Position numbers and translations under genes: made by a program | Origin: Bacteroidales bacterium UBA3297 | Lineage (GTDB): Bacteria; Bacteroidota; Bacteroidia; Bacteroidales; Paludibacteraceae | Direction of reading: 5' to 3' | NCBI GenBank assembly: GCA_002362105.1 | Contig: DETD01000019.1 | Coordinates: forward strand, 200,725 to 264,724 | DNA length: 64,000 nucleotides | In this document: in pieces, positions 26,046 to 34,302 of the stretch | How the letters are laid out: the number at the start of each line of letters is the position of its first letter | Position numbering within the stretch: position 1 is the first letter of the stretch | Notes under the pieces: model-generated | Told to the model about the DNA's origin: nothing | Databases searched by the model: none | The model's input: the letters and a program-made list of their open reading frames with translations, nothing else

Positions 26046-26085
26046 AGCAAGGTGTTAGCCTCTGTGTTAGCACCTTGCTTTTTTT
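26046..26085 (+). terminator. Terminator of the M60 peptidase gene
   Basis: AGCAAGGTG (26046-26054) pairs with CACCTTGCT (26071-26079), followed by a run of seven T. It begins 21 bp after the peptidase stop. Confidence 0.85.
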
Positions 26086-26106
26086 GTTCACCAAGTCCTC
26101 CGAAAA

Positions 26107-26138
26107 TTTGCGAAAGATGTTTTTTTCTGCTATCTTTG
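26107..26138 (+). promoter_or_regulatory. Full Bacteroidota promoter of tRNA-Trp
   Basis: TTTG at 26107-26110, a 20-bp spacer, and TATCTTTG at 26131-26138 match the TTTG-N19-21-TAnnTTTG consensus exactly. The tRNA starts 13 bp after the -7 box. Confidence 0.88.
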
Positions 26139-26151
26139 CGCCACGAAATAC

Positions 26152-26224
26152 ACAGGATTAGCTCAGTCGGTAGAGCACTGGTCTCCAAAACCAGGTGTCG
26201 GGAGTTCGAGCCTCTCATCCTGTG
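26152..26224 (+). tRNA. tRNA-Trp (CCA anticodon)
   Basis: A 73-nt cloverleaf can be folded by eye. Acceptor stem ACAGGAT pairs with ATCCTGT, the D arm is GCTC/GAGC, the anticodon stem is CTGGT/ACCAG with loop CTCCAAA (anticodon CCA at 26185-26187), and the T arm is GGGAG/CTCTC with loop TTCGAGC. The discriminator base is G, as usual for bacterial tRNA-Trp. No CCA is encoded. It has its own promoter and is followed by a hairpin. Confidence 0.95.
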
Positions 26225-26228
26225 CTGC

Positions 26229-26260
26229 AAGCGCGACCAATACGTGGCCGCGCTTTTTTT
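26229..26260 (+). terminator. Terminator after tRNA-Trp
   Basis: AAGCGCG (26229-26235) pairs with CGCGCTT (26249-26255), and T continues to 26260. It begins 4 bases after the tRNA. Confidence 0.85.
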
Positions 26261-26285
26261 GTGGGTGTTGCAATTGTGGGAAAAT

Positions 26286-26318
26286 AAAAAACGGTTGCTA
26301 TACCAGCAACCGTTTTTT
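26286..26318. terminator. Second hairpin terminator, bidirectional form
   Basis: AAAAAACGGTTGCT (26286-26299) pairs with AGCAACCGTTTTTT (26305-26318) around a 5-base loop. A and T tracts on both sides let it stop transcription from either strand. The rest of 26319-26557 shows no other feature. Confidence 0.8.
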
Positions 26319-26557
26319 GTCCTCATAAATAATTTAATGTGTGGTTGAAAAAAGGCAGTTTTTTTCTTCTTATGTGGCAAGTTTTCTTTTCTCAAAGAAT
26401 TGTTATTTTTCTTCTATTGTTTATCTATTCTAAAGTTTTTTCTTCGTTTTTATTTACAATTCAAAGATAGAGTATATATCATTTATAAAATATCCCTATT
26501 TGTAGTGATTTTGTATGGAAATCAGTACTTTCAGCCTGTAACAGAACCCTTCGGCCC

Positions 26558-27508
26558 CTATAAAGAGTCGGTGTGGGCGGCTTTTTCGTTCATTGCCGCA
26601 TAAATTTTTGCCACCAATGCCCCGCTCAGGTTATGCCATACGCTGAAGATGGCTCCCGGTATGACGGCTAGCGGATAGGCGGCAAAATGCAGGTTGGCCA
26701 GACTGCTGGCCAGACCGGAATTCTGCATACCAACTTCTATAGAGATGGCGGTGCACTTTTTCGACTTCAACCCCAACAATTTTCCAACACAGAACCCTAG
26801 CAACAACCCCAACAGGTTATGCAGCGCAACCACGGCAATAATAAGGAGGCCGCAATGTTGCAGTTTGTCGCTGTTTTTCCCGATGATGATGAAAACGATG
26901 GTGGCGATGCTTAGCGAAGAGAACGCCGGCAGATAAGAAACGGCTCTTTGGGTGAAATTAGGGAAGAAATGTTTGACCAGGAAGCCGGCAACGATTGGAA
27001 CTATAACCACTTCTAAAATGCTCAGTAGCATACCTAAGGCTTCTACCTCTACGCTCTTTCCCGCCAATTGCAATACCAGAAAAGGTGTGAGGATGGGGGC
27101 TAGCAGGGTAGAGCAGCCGGTCATTCCGACCGATAGGGCTACATCGCCTTTGGCCAGATAGGTCACCAGGTTGCTGGCTGTTCCGCCCGGACAACAGCCT
27201 ACTAGTATGACGCCTATTGCCAGCTCGGGCGGAAGGTTGAAGAGGTGGGCCAGGCTCCAGGCTATGCCGGGCATGATGGCCAACTGCGCAATGCAACCGA
27301 TTACGATATCTTTTGGATGGCTGAACACCACTTTGAAGTCGTCGGCCTCTAGGGTCAACCCCATACCGAACATGATAACGCCTAACAGCGGGGTTATCCA
27401 GCCGGCCTCGAAAATGTCGGTCAGTGAGGGACGCAGATAGGCGGCAATAGCCAGCAATAGGACTATAGCGCCCATCCATTTGGCAATGAAGGAGCAAACC
27501 TGTTTCAT
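26558..27508 (-). CDS. Bile acid:sodium symporter (BASS) family transporter
   Basis: A 316-residue inner-membrane protein with about nine or ten helices, of the SBF/BASS family (PF01758). Typical marks are GVIMFGMGLTLEADDF in the third helix region, VILVGCCPGGTASNLVTYLAKGD (quoted as the segments VILVGCCPGGTASN and LVTYLAKGD), and EVGMQNSGLASSLA near the C-terminus, which match the Na+-binding crossover helices. Bacterial members import organic anions, bile acids or pantothenate with Na+; the substrate here cannot be read from sequence. Its ATG overlaps the stop of the upstream lipoprotein gene by 4 bp, so the two are translationally coupled. Confidence 0.88.
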   Translation of the reverse strand: MKQVCSFIAKWMGAIVLLLAIAAYLRPSLTDIFEAGWITPLLGVIMFGMGLTLEADDFKVVFSHPKDIVIGCIAQLAIMPGIAWSLAHLFNLPPELAIGVILVGCCPGGTASNLVTYLAKGDVALSVGMTGCSTLLAPILTPFLVLQLAGKSVEVEALGMLLSILEVVIVPIVAGFLVKHFFPNFTQRAVSYLPAFSSLSIATIVFIIIGKNSDKLQHCGLLIIAVVALHNLLGLLLGFCVGKLLGLKSKKCTAISIEVGMQNSGLASSLANLHFAAYPLAVIPGAIFSVWHNLSGALVAKIYAAMNEKAAHTDSL

Positions 27509-28095
27509 TGTTTTGGCATTATTTTGTCGCCTCCTACGGTCACATAGGCTGGCAGTTTTATCGTCTGCTTCCCTACTGCGAAGTAGGGTTTTATAGATAC
27601 TTTCACACGGCTGTTGTCGGCGCTGTTTGTGGCCAGACCGAGGGCGAAACTGATCATTTTACTCGAACTTTTACCCGAAAAGAAGTCGAAAAGGTTGAAA
27701 GAGAATGGCAGGGCGAGGGTGCCGCTTTGGTTGGCCCCGATGCTCATCTGCTTGTTCATGGTGCCAGTCAGTATCTTCGCATTGTCAATCCATAGTATAT
27801 AGTCGAGACCGTCGAGTCGTGCGGTCTGGCTGTTCGGATTTTTTACGTCGACATTGACGTTGAAGTTCAGGTTCAGCTCTTTCTTGGCAAAGGCTGCCAG
27901 TAGCTTGGGGGTATCTTTTAAACTCAGATTGTTGTAGCTCTTTATGTTCGAAACATCGACGTTGGCAAGTCTGACGTTCGAGACACTTTTGAAGTCGAAA
28001 TCGCAGCTGGCGAAATTTTTCAGTCCTTTAACCGATGCGCACCCGGTAAGCAGTGCCAGGGTCAGCATCAAAAACAGGTATTTGGTTAATTTCAT
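27505..28095 (-). CDS. LEA14-like lipoprotein
   Basis: A 196-residue lipoprotein. The signal ends in LTGC (Cys19), a clear lipobox. The mature part has the layout of LEA type 2 (late-embryogenesis-abundant, WHy-type) beta-sandwich domains: LNFNVNVDVKNPNSQTARLDGLDYILW (seen here as LNFNVNVDVKNPN then LDGLDYILW) and the later SGTLALPFSFNL. Bacteroidota carry many such envelope lipoproteins, and their function is unclear. It is cotranscribed with the BASS transporter, which it overlaps by 4 bp. A -7 box lies 25 bp upstream. Confidence 0.75.
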   Translation of the reverse strand: MKLTKYLFLMLTLALLTGCASVKGLKNFASCDFDFKSVSNVRLANVDVSNIKSYNNLSLKDTPKLLAAFAKKELNLNFNVNVDVKNPNSQTARLDGLDYILWIDNAKILTGTMNKQMSIGANQSGTLALPFSFNLFDFFSGKSSSKMISFALGLATNSADNSRVKVSIKPYFAVGKQTIKLPAYVTVGGDKIMPKQ

Positions 28096-28119
28096 TTTTT
28101 TATGGTGCTTTTACATCGG

Positions 28120-28127
28120 CAAAGTTA
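28120..28127 (-). promoter_or_regulatory. -7 box TAACTTTG for the lipoprotein/BASS operon
   Basis: CAAAGTTA on plus is TAACTTTG on minus, matching TAnnTTTG, 25 bp before the lipoprotein start. Confidence 0.5.
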
Positions 28128-28154
28128 CTGCATTCTGCCCTTATCTGGAACGGA

Positions 28155-28829
28155 TTAGTGTTTTTTCACTCGGAATGTTGTCCCGTCGCATTCCAGTTCC
28201 TTAGCGTCCTTCAATTCTTCTTCCAGTTTGTTGCTGTCGTAGAGGTAGATTTTGGGCCTTATGGCGTTTGAAAACTGGTTGAAGAAAGGGTTTGTGGTCC
28301 AGTACCAGGTCATTTTTTTCAGTTTGAAGAACCTTGGCAGGTATTTCCACATCTCGAAGATGCGTGTCTTTGCCGAAACGGTGATTCCTGTTCGCCCGTC
28401 TTCTAGCTCCGTTATGCAGACAAAGTGCTCCTTTATGCGTTTGTCGGCGCTCCGTTCTTCTGACGAACTGCGGTGCGATATGGTGATGTTTCTGCCGAAG
28501 TGCTGGTTGATGTGGTTCATAAGTTGTTTGAACAGCGTGCCGTGCGGACTGGAATCGTGCAGCTGTTTCGACAAAATGTAGTAGTGTATCAACTCGTGGA
28601 TGATGGTGTCCTCCATATCGCGTTCCTGCAAATCGAAGCATTTGCTGATGGTGAGTTTGAAACCATAAAACTCAATACCTTTCGCTGTTTTTCTGTGTTT
28701 GCAGGAAATGCTGCCCAAACGGGTCTTCGATGAACCGATATGGATGGGTATGGGTTCTAGCTGGTTTTTGAATATCAGCTTGTTGAACTCGTCGACCTTT
28801 TGTTGGACGTATGGAAGTGTTGCTATCAT
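28155..28829 (-). CDS. SprT-like zinc metalloprotease domain protein
   Basis: The frame opens at 28898, but the likely start is the ATG at 28829 (MIATLPYVQQKVDEFNKL), giving 224 residues. The SprT-like domain shows the metal motif HELIHYY (HExxH) preceded by DTIIH, and a downstream SPHGTLFKQLMNHIN segment with a third-ligand His. The family includes Spartan-type DNA-protein crosslink proteases and bacterial SprT. The C-terminal part is Lys-rich with aromatic positions and lacks the usual Cys4 zinc ribbon. Function is inferred from the fold only. The frame upstream of 28829 is hydrophobic but poorly supported. Confidence 0.75.
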   Translation of the reverse strand: MIATLPYVQQKVDEFNKLIFKNQLEPIPIHIGSSKTRLGSISCKHRKTAKGIEFYGFKLTISKCFDLQERDMEDTIIHELIHYYILSKQLHDSSPHGTLFKQLMNHINQHFGRNITISHRSSSEERSADKRIKEHFVCITELEDGRTGITVSAKTRIFEMWKYLPRFFKLKKMTWYWTTNPFFNQFSNAIRPKIYLYDSNKLEEELKDAKELECDGTTFRVKKH

Positions 28830-29002
28830 GCTAGAGCCGTTTGTCCTGTTACAATACGTTTGAAGTGTAAATATAAAAACAAACCCCCACGTTACCACAA
28901 CGGAGGGGCTTCTTCGGTTCTTTTTATTGAACCTAAATTCTATAACACTAACTACATATTTTTTAGCCTAAGACACTGTGTGTCTATCTCTTTTTTCTAT
29001 TA

Positions 29003-29010
29003 CAAAGGTA
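29003..29010 (-). promoter_or_regulatory. -7 box TACCTTTG upstream of the SprT-like gene
   Basis: CAAAGGTA on plus is TACCTTTG on minus. It would give a leader of roughly 170 nt before the SprT-like start. No -33 partner is evident. Confidence 0.4.
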
Positions 29011-29112
29011 GCTTTTTTTAATAAACCCTGCTATTCATTTTTCGGAGATTATGCGGAATTATTCGGCAAAAAACAAATCTCACGAAAAAATCCTAGAAAT
29101 AGTTTATAGCTT

Positions 29113-32100
29113 TTAATCGCTTATTTGCGAAGGCGTGTAGCCGAAATGGTCTTTAAACCTTCTGGTAAAGTAAGACGGATCGGTAAATCCGACTTTTAGA
29201 GCAACTTCGGCAATTGGAATGTCTTCGTTTTTCTGTTTGAATTCCAGCAGAATGCCTTTGGCCTTGTTCAAGCGGTAGGTCGCGAGCAACTCGACAGGTG
29301 TTTTGCCTGAAAGCGATTTGATGCGTCGACTCAGAGTCGATTGGCTGATGCACATTTCTTTCGCCAAGTCGTCAATTTGGAGGTCGCAGTTGGTGTAGTG
29401 CTTTTCCAGCAAGTCCATAAAGCGCTTCAAGTCAGGTGCGAGTTCTTCGCTCTTCCCCACAGTCTTGTTCGGCTGCAATTTGTCGGCCGTGTTGTTGTTT
29501 CTGGCTTGCTGCTCCATTATCTGGGTGAGCAGTTTCTGCTGGATGCGTTGGCGCAGGCTTAGCATATTCCCTAGCTTAAACAGCAGTTCGGGCATGCTGA
29601 AAGGCTTGGTGATGTAGTCGACCGCGCCGCTCTTCAAGCCCAGCAGTTTGTCTTGTTCATCGCTGTTGGCCGAGATGAAAAGAAGCGGTATGTGCTGTGT
29701 CTCGATGCTCTTGCTCAGGTTCTTGCCCATTTCCAGACCATCCATTAGTGGCATCGACACGTCGCTGATAATGATGTCGGGTTGTTCGCGCTTTGCCATT
29801 TCCAACCCTTCTTTTCCGTTGCACCCTTCTATCGTCTTCGCATATTTGCCCAGGGTGTCGCTCAGCGAGTGCCTGATTAGTTCGTCATCGTCGACCAGCA
29901 GAATGGTGTTGCCTTCCAGAATGCTTCTGTCGAATTCAATTTCTGCCATATCGGTTACAGACTTTGACGCAGTGTTGTTGATGTCGGCCTCTTGGTCGGT
30001 CAGTGGCAGTTGGATGCAAATAGTGGTGCCGACGCCTGGCTTGCTGTTGATGCGGAGCGTTCCGTTGTTACGCTTTATGTAGGTTTGGCAAAGGTCTATA
30101 CCCATGCCCGAGCCTTTCTCGTTCTCGGTACCTTCGGTTGTTTTGTGGAATCCGCTGGCCGACAGGTTCTTCAACATATCCTTGTCTATGCCAATACCAT
30201 TGTCTATTACCTCTATTACGCCATATTCGCCGGCTTCCGAGGCTTTGATGGTGATGGTTCCGCCACGTGGCGTGAATTTGATGCTGTTGCTGACCAGGTT
30301 ACGGATGACAATTTCAATTGAACGGCTGTCGGCCAGTACACATTTGCTCAGACTGATGTCGGTCCCGATGGTCAGTCCCTTCATGTGTGCCTGTCTGCCC
30401 AGCAGCGATATGACGTTCTCAAAAATGGTCGACACGTTGACCGGTTCTGGATTCCAGTTGGTGGTGATTTTGTCGCTTTGAACCCAGTCGAGCAGTTTCT
30501 GCATTTCGTTTTGTAGCAGCGAGGCCGAGTTGTAGATTTCCTCTATCGGCTTTATCTGCTGCTGGTCGTTAGAGTGTCTGTGCTTGCTGAGCCAGTTGCC
30601 GAGCGAGCTGACAATGGCAAACATCGGGTTCTTCAGGTCGTGTGCCACCACTGAAATCAGCCTGTTCTTTTCCGTCAGGGTGCTTTTCAGTTCGCTGGTA
30701 CGTTCCTCTACGGTTTGTGTCAGTAGGCGCTGGGTGTCCTTCATCCTGTTGATGCGCTGCCTGAAACTGTAGCCGGCATAGCCAACCACCAGTACCAGCA
30801 CAAACAGGCGGAACCACCACGACTCCCACCATGGCGGCAGCACTGAAATGTGTAGTGTAACGCTGGCCTCCTCCTTCTTGTTGGTGCGGAAGGCTTCAAC
30901 TTCAAGCGTATAGTCTCCTTTCGGCAGGTGGTTGAAAGTGATTGTCAGATTGCTCTCCATGTTTATCCAGTCGTTGTGCAGACCGATGAGGCGGTAGCGG
31001 CACTGGGCTTTGTTGAGCTCGTCGAAGTCCACCAGGTCTACATCGATGCTGATGTTGGTCTGGTCGTACTCTAACTCTATTTCCTTTATGGTCGATATGT
31101 TTCCGTTCTTAAGAACACTGGTAAACGGATGTATGCGGGTGTTGTTGATGTAGAGGTCCGAGAATGACAGCCACGAGATAGGGCTGGCCTCGTAACGGCC
31201 TACCGTGTTGTAGCAAAAGAAGCCCGAACTGGTGCCGAAATAGAGGTGTCCTTTCCCGTCGTTGTAGCCCGAGTGTGGGAAAAAGTCGTAGCGGGTGCTG
31301 GCAGTGTTGTTGCCGGCTACCTCTTTGCAGGTCTTGGCCGCAATGTCGATGTTCATTACTCCCTTGGTGCTGGCTGCCCATATTTTGCCTTCGTCGTCGG
31401 CCATCACAATGCTAAAGTGGACTTTTGGCACGTAATTCATCGAGTCGATTCTAGAACCGTCTTCACTTACGTGCAGCATTCCCTTTGTGGTGGCAACCAG
31501 CAGGTCGCCGTTCGGGAGCAGCAGGGCGTCTTCCACCACTCTTGGGTGACGGGTGTGCTGTTGTGTGTAATCGGGTAGCAGGTCGTCTTTCTGCTCGCCG
31601 TTAATTCGCCAAAGGGTATTTGTGGTTAGAATCCAGAGGGTTCCGTTTTTTCCTTCAATAACTTTCTTGGTCCAGATGTCGGGATTGGTTGAATTCTTTT
31701 TCCCCGTTAGTACCCATTTCTCCCATTCGTTATTATGGTGTCTGTACAGACCGTCGCCCGACGTGCAAACCCAAGCGTCACCGTTCTTTAGGTTGCAGGT
31801 GTTGTTCATGTAGTCGATTCCGTTGCCGAGTTGGCCGAACTTCAGACGTTGTGTGGTTTTGCTGGCGGGGTTGAACAAGAGAACACCCCTTCCCCACGTG
31901 CCAATCATCATTTCGTTGCTTCCGTTGGCCTTATCCATCGAAATCAGGTTTTTCGACGGCAGGTCGTAGCGGTTGATTTGTTGGAAGTTACCTTTAACCT
32001 GGTAGAGCCCGTTTCCATCGGTGCTGACCCAGAGGTTGTTATCTTTGTCGGTGCAGAATCCGGTGCAGACAACGTTGGGGAATCCCTTTTGTTCCGAAAA

Positions 32101-33138
32101 GTAAACCAGGTTGCTTTGCTGTTTCATGAACCCCCACAGCCCGCTGTTGTAGGTGCCGATCCAGATGTTGCCCTTCGTGTCTTCGGCCATTGCGTAGATT
32201 TTGGCAATTTCGTTGTTCTTGGCGTTGAACGGAATTACCTCGGTGAAGGTCGGGTTGACCGACGTCATGTTGGTCGTGTACCAAAGTCCGTCGCCGTCGG
32301 TGGCAATCCAAAGTTTCCCGCCATGGTCAAGCAATAGCCCGGCCGCATTGTTGAAGGGAAGGTTTATGATTCTTGGGTCGTCGATCTTCTCGTGTTTCGT
32401 GTTGAAGATCCAAATTTCGTCGGAATAAGAGGTGGTGACCAGGTCGCCGTTGCCATAGGGTGTAAGGTGCGTGATGGCGCCGAGCTTCCTCGACTTGGAG
32501 GTGTAAGAGAAAATGTGTTTCCAATTGCGGTCGAAAACCAATACTTTTCCCAAAGTACCTACCCACTTGCGCCCGTCTTGGTCAATGTAGAGCGAGGCAA
32601 CAAAGGCGTGGGCCAATTCTTTAATGTCTTTCGAGATGTTGATGTAGGCGCCTTTGTCTTTATCGTATTGGAAGATGCCCGAGCTATTGGTGAGAATGTA
32701 GCGGTTGTTGTCGGCAGAAATGTAGGTTCTGAGCACCGAAGTTACATTCTCGTTAACGCACTCCGACGGCATTTTATTGGTAAACGAGTCGGTTTTCAGG
32801 TCGTATTCTTGCAGAAAACAGTTCTGGCCGCAGGCTTCCAGTTTGCCGTTGCCGATGTATTTGATAGAGTGTATGAACTCTTGTTTGAGTTCTGCATAGC
32901 CGTCGCCTTGGTAATGCTTGAATTTTTTTCCGTTGAAACGGTCTACTCCGAAGTCGGTGGCAATCCATAAATGTCCTTCGGGGTCGGGCTCAATGTAGAG
33001 GATTCTGTTTGAAGCCATTCCGTCGTTGGTACTGTAGTGGACGAAATGGGCATACTCAGTCGCTGCTGGCGCTTTAAGGACCGACAGCAGTAATAATGTA
33101 GTAGTGAAAATATATAATTTAAGGGCCTTTAGTTCCAT
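29113..33138 (-). CDS. Hybrid two-component system (HTCS) sensor kinase / AraC-type regulator
   Basis: The frame opens at 33180, which overlaps the expected transcription start. The ATG at 33138 (MELKALKLYIFTTTLLLL, a signal peptide) is the better start, giving 1341 residues. In order: periplasmic two-bladed Reg_prop propeller repeats (about 30-680, recurring GxLWIATDxG and WVSTDGNGLY patterns), a Y_Y_Y domain (about 695-760), one transmembrane helix (about 775-795), a HisKA domain with the phospho-accepting His in VVAHDLKNP (about 833), an HATPase domain with DNGIGID and GSGMGIDLC, a receiver domain with Asp in IIISDVSMPLMDG (about 1125), and a C-terminal AraC-type helix-turn-helix (last 100 residues). 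Such proteins sense oligosaccharides and switch on polysaccharide utilisation genes. No SusC/SusD pair or glycosidase lies next to it, so its target is not evident. Confidence 0.93.
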   Translation of the reverse strand: MELKALKLYIFTTTLLLLSVLKAPAATEYAHFVHYSTNDGMASNRILYIEPDPEGHLWIATDFGVDRFNGKKFKHYQGDGYAELKQEFIHSIKYIGNGKLEACGQNCFLQEYDLKTDSFTNKMPSECVNENVTSVLRTYISADNNRYILTNSSGIFQYDKDKGAYINISKDIKELAHAFVASLYIDQDGRKWVGTLGKVLVFDRNWKHIFSYTSKSRKLGAITHLTPYGNGDLVTTSYSDEIWIFNTKHEKIDDPRIINLPFNNAAGLLLDHGGKLWIATDGDGLWYTTNMTSVNPTFTEVIPFNAKNNEIAKIYAMAEDTKGNIWIGTYNSGLWGFMKQQSNLVYFSEQKGFPNVVCTGFCTDKDNNLWVSTDGNGLYQVKGNFQQINRYDLPSKNLISMDKANGSNEMMIGTWGRGVLLFNPASKTTQRLKFGQLGNGIDYMNNTCNLKNGDAWVCTSGDGLYRHHNNEWEKWVLTGKKNSTNPDIWTKKVIEGKNGTLWILTTNTLWRINGEQKDDLLPDYTQQHTRHPRVVEDALLLPNGDLLVATTKGMLHVSEDGSRIDSMNYVPKVHFSIVMADDEGKIWAASTKGVMNIDIAAKTCKEVAGNNTASTRYDFFPHSGYNDGKGHLYFGTSSGFFCYNTVGRYEASPISWLSFSDLYINNTRIHPFTSVLKNGNISTIKEIELEYDQTNISIDVDLVDFDELNKAQCRYRLIGLHNDWINMESNLTITFNHLPKGDYTLEVEAFRTNKKEEASVTLHISVLPPWWESWWFRLFVLVLVVGYAGYSFRQRINRMKDTQRLLTQTVEERTSELKSTLTEKNRLISVVAHDLKNPMFAIVSSLGNWLSKHRHSNDQQQIKPIEEIYNSASLLQNEMQKLLDWVQSDKITTNWNPEPVNVSTIFENVISLLGRQAHMKGLTIGTDISLSKCVLADSRSIEIVIRNLVSNSIKFTPRGGTITIKASEAGEYGVIEVIDNGIGIDKDMLKNLSASGFHKTTEGTENEKGSGMGIDLCQTYIKRNNGTLRINSKPGVGTTICIQLPLTDQEADINNTASKSVTDMAEIEFDRSILEGNTILLVDDDELIRHSLSDTLGKYAKTIEGCNGKEGLEMAKREQPDIIISDVSMPLMDGLEMGKNLSKSIETQHIPLLFISANSDEQDKLLGLKSGAVDYITKPFSMPELLFKLGNMLSLRQRIQQKLLTQIMEQQARNNNTADKLQPNKTVGKSEELAPDLKRFMDLLEKHYTNCDLQIDDLAKEMCISQSTLSRRIKSLSGKTPVELLATYRLNKAKGILLEFKQKNEDIPIAEVALKVGFTDPSYFTRRFKDHFGYTPSQISD

Positions 33139-33184
33139 ATAGCCTGCGTGTTTTTCAAAGTAATTATAACCCTTTGCCAAATTT

Positions 33185-33192
33185 CAAAGATA
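33185..33192 (-). promoter_or_regulatory. -7 box TATCTTTG for the HTCS gene
   Basis: CAAAGATA on plus is TATCTTTG on minus. It ends 47 bp before the chosen start at 33138 and overlaps the region just before 33180, which argues against the longer reading frame. Confidence 0.6.
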
Positions 33193-33382
33193 CACTAAAA
33201 AAGTGTCTTTTGCTAAAGTTTGACCGATAATTTATTGAAAAACAGAAGCGCGGACTGCATTCTGTTGGCTCTTCCAGCCAGAGTGGACGTTGGTTTCCCT
33301 TAAATTCTTTTTGAAGGCAGTTTTATACAGGAACAGCAAAATGCTGGTCCGTAAAACGCCTTTTCACCCGTTTAAGAAACGC

Positions 33383-34090
33383 TTATTTTTTTATCAAGAC
33401 AGGACGGACATTACGGCCGCTGAAACGACGGCTGTGGTGCCACTCGACGTTGATGTCGCGGAAGTTAAAGCTATAGGAACGGTAGGAATAGTTTTCGCAC
33501 AGCGTTGACGACCAATAACCACCGTCTTCATTTTCGCTCTTCACGTTAGTTGAGAAACGGTAACCACCTGCAGGAAGGAAGATGATGTTGCCGTTTGTTT
33601 TCGATATGCCTATGCGGCCAACAGCACCTGTTCCGTTGTAGTTTCTTGTCCATTCCCAGTTGCAGTGGATGCGAAGTTCTGTTAACTCTTCGCTGGTTGG
33701 AGTGCGCCATTTCTTACCCCAATTAACGGTTGCTGCATCGTCTTCTGCATCTAGCACATATTTATTGTCGGGATTACCAAAGTTTGGGTTGTTGTTGTAT
33801 TTGTTGATGACCTTTTGTGTTCCGGTCCATTTATAGGTCTGCCAGCTGTATTCTTCTTTGGGTTCGGTTTCTCCCCACGCATAGAAGTTGCCAGGTTCGG
33901 TTGCATTGTTTGCGCCCACATTGCAGGTCGCCCATAAGGTTCCACTTGGAAGGCCTAGGTCTACATAGGTATGCTTATCGGCTTTGCCGCTAATCGTTAT
34001 TATTCTGAAAGATTCATTTTCTGATGCATTGACATTCGCTGCAAAAACGATAGAGGCTATTCCCGTTAAAAGAAGCAAATATTTTTTCAT
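33383..34090 (-). CDS. Secreted FISUMP-like protein (Fibrobacter succinogenes paralogous domain)
   Basis: A 235-residue exported protein with a signal peptide ending VNASE. The mature part carries YVDLGLPSGTLWATCNVGA, then FYAWGETEPKEEY, KWRTPTSEEL, the short FLPAGGYR and YWSSTLCENYSYRSY blocks, and a final GRNVRPVLIKK. This order is typical of the large FISUMP/DUF1566-like families found in many copies in Bacteroidales, which resemble the C-type-lectin/formylglycine-enzyme fold. No catalytic role is known. It is a single gene between the HTCS and the OmpA/lipoprotein pair. A near-consensus TAACTTTA element (34114-34121, minus strand) precedes it with an ATTGG about 19 bp further up. Confidence 0.75.
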   Translation of the reverse strand: MKKYLLLLTGIASIVFAANVNASENESFRIITISGKADKHTYVDLGLPSGTLWATCNVGANNATEPGNFYAWGETEPKEEYSWQTYKWTGTQKVINKYNNNPNFGNPDNKYVLDAEDDAATVNWGKKWRTPTSEELTELRIHCNWEWTRNYNGTGAVGRIGISKTNGNIIFLPAGGYRFSTNVKSENEDGGYWSSTLCENYSYRSYSFNFRDINVEWHHSRRFSGRNVRPVLIKK

Positions 34091-34223
34091 ATTGAATAGG
34101 GTTTTGATTGATTTAAAGTTACATTAAAAAATATTCTTTGCCAATAAAAAATGGAAATTTTATTAAAAAACAGGGTGCCTTTCTTCTCAATTCCGTTTTT
34201 TTTCGGTTGTATTATGACGAATA

Positions 34224-34260
34224 AAGCGGGGCTGTCATGTTTTTATGACAGCCCCCGCTT
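34224..34260 (-). terminator. Strong terminator of the OmpA/lipoprotein operon
   Basis: AAGCGGGG-CTGTCAT (34224-34238) pairs with ATGACAG-CCCCCGCTT (34245-34260), with one extra C. It lies 43 bp after the stop of the OmpA-type gene and is followed by T-rich sequence on the minus strand. Confidence 0.85.
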
Positions 34261-34302
34261 GTTTTATACCGGCTCTGTATTTTAGTCGGCCGGGTGGAAA
34301 TG

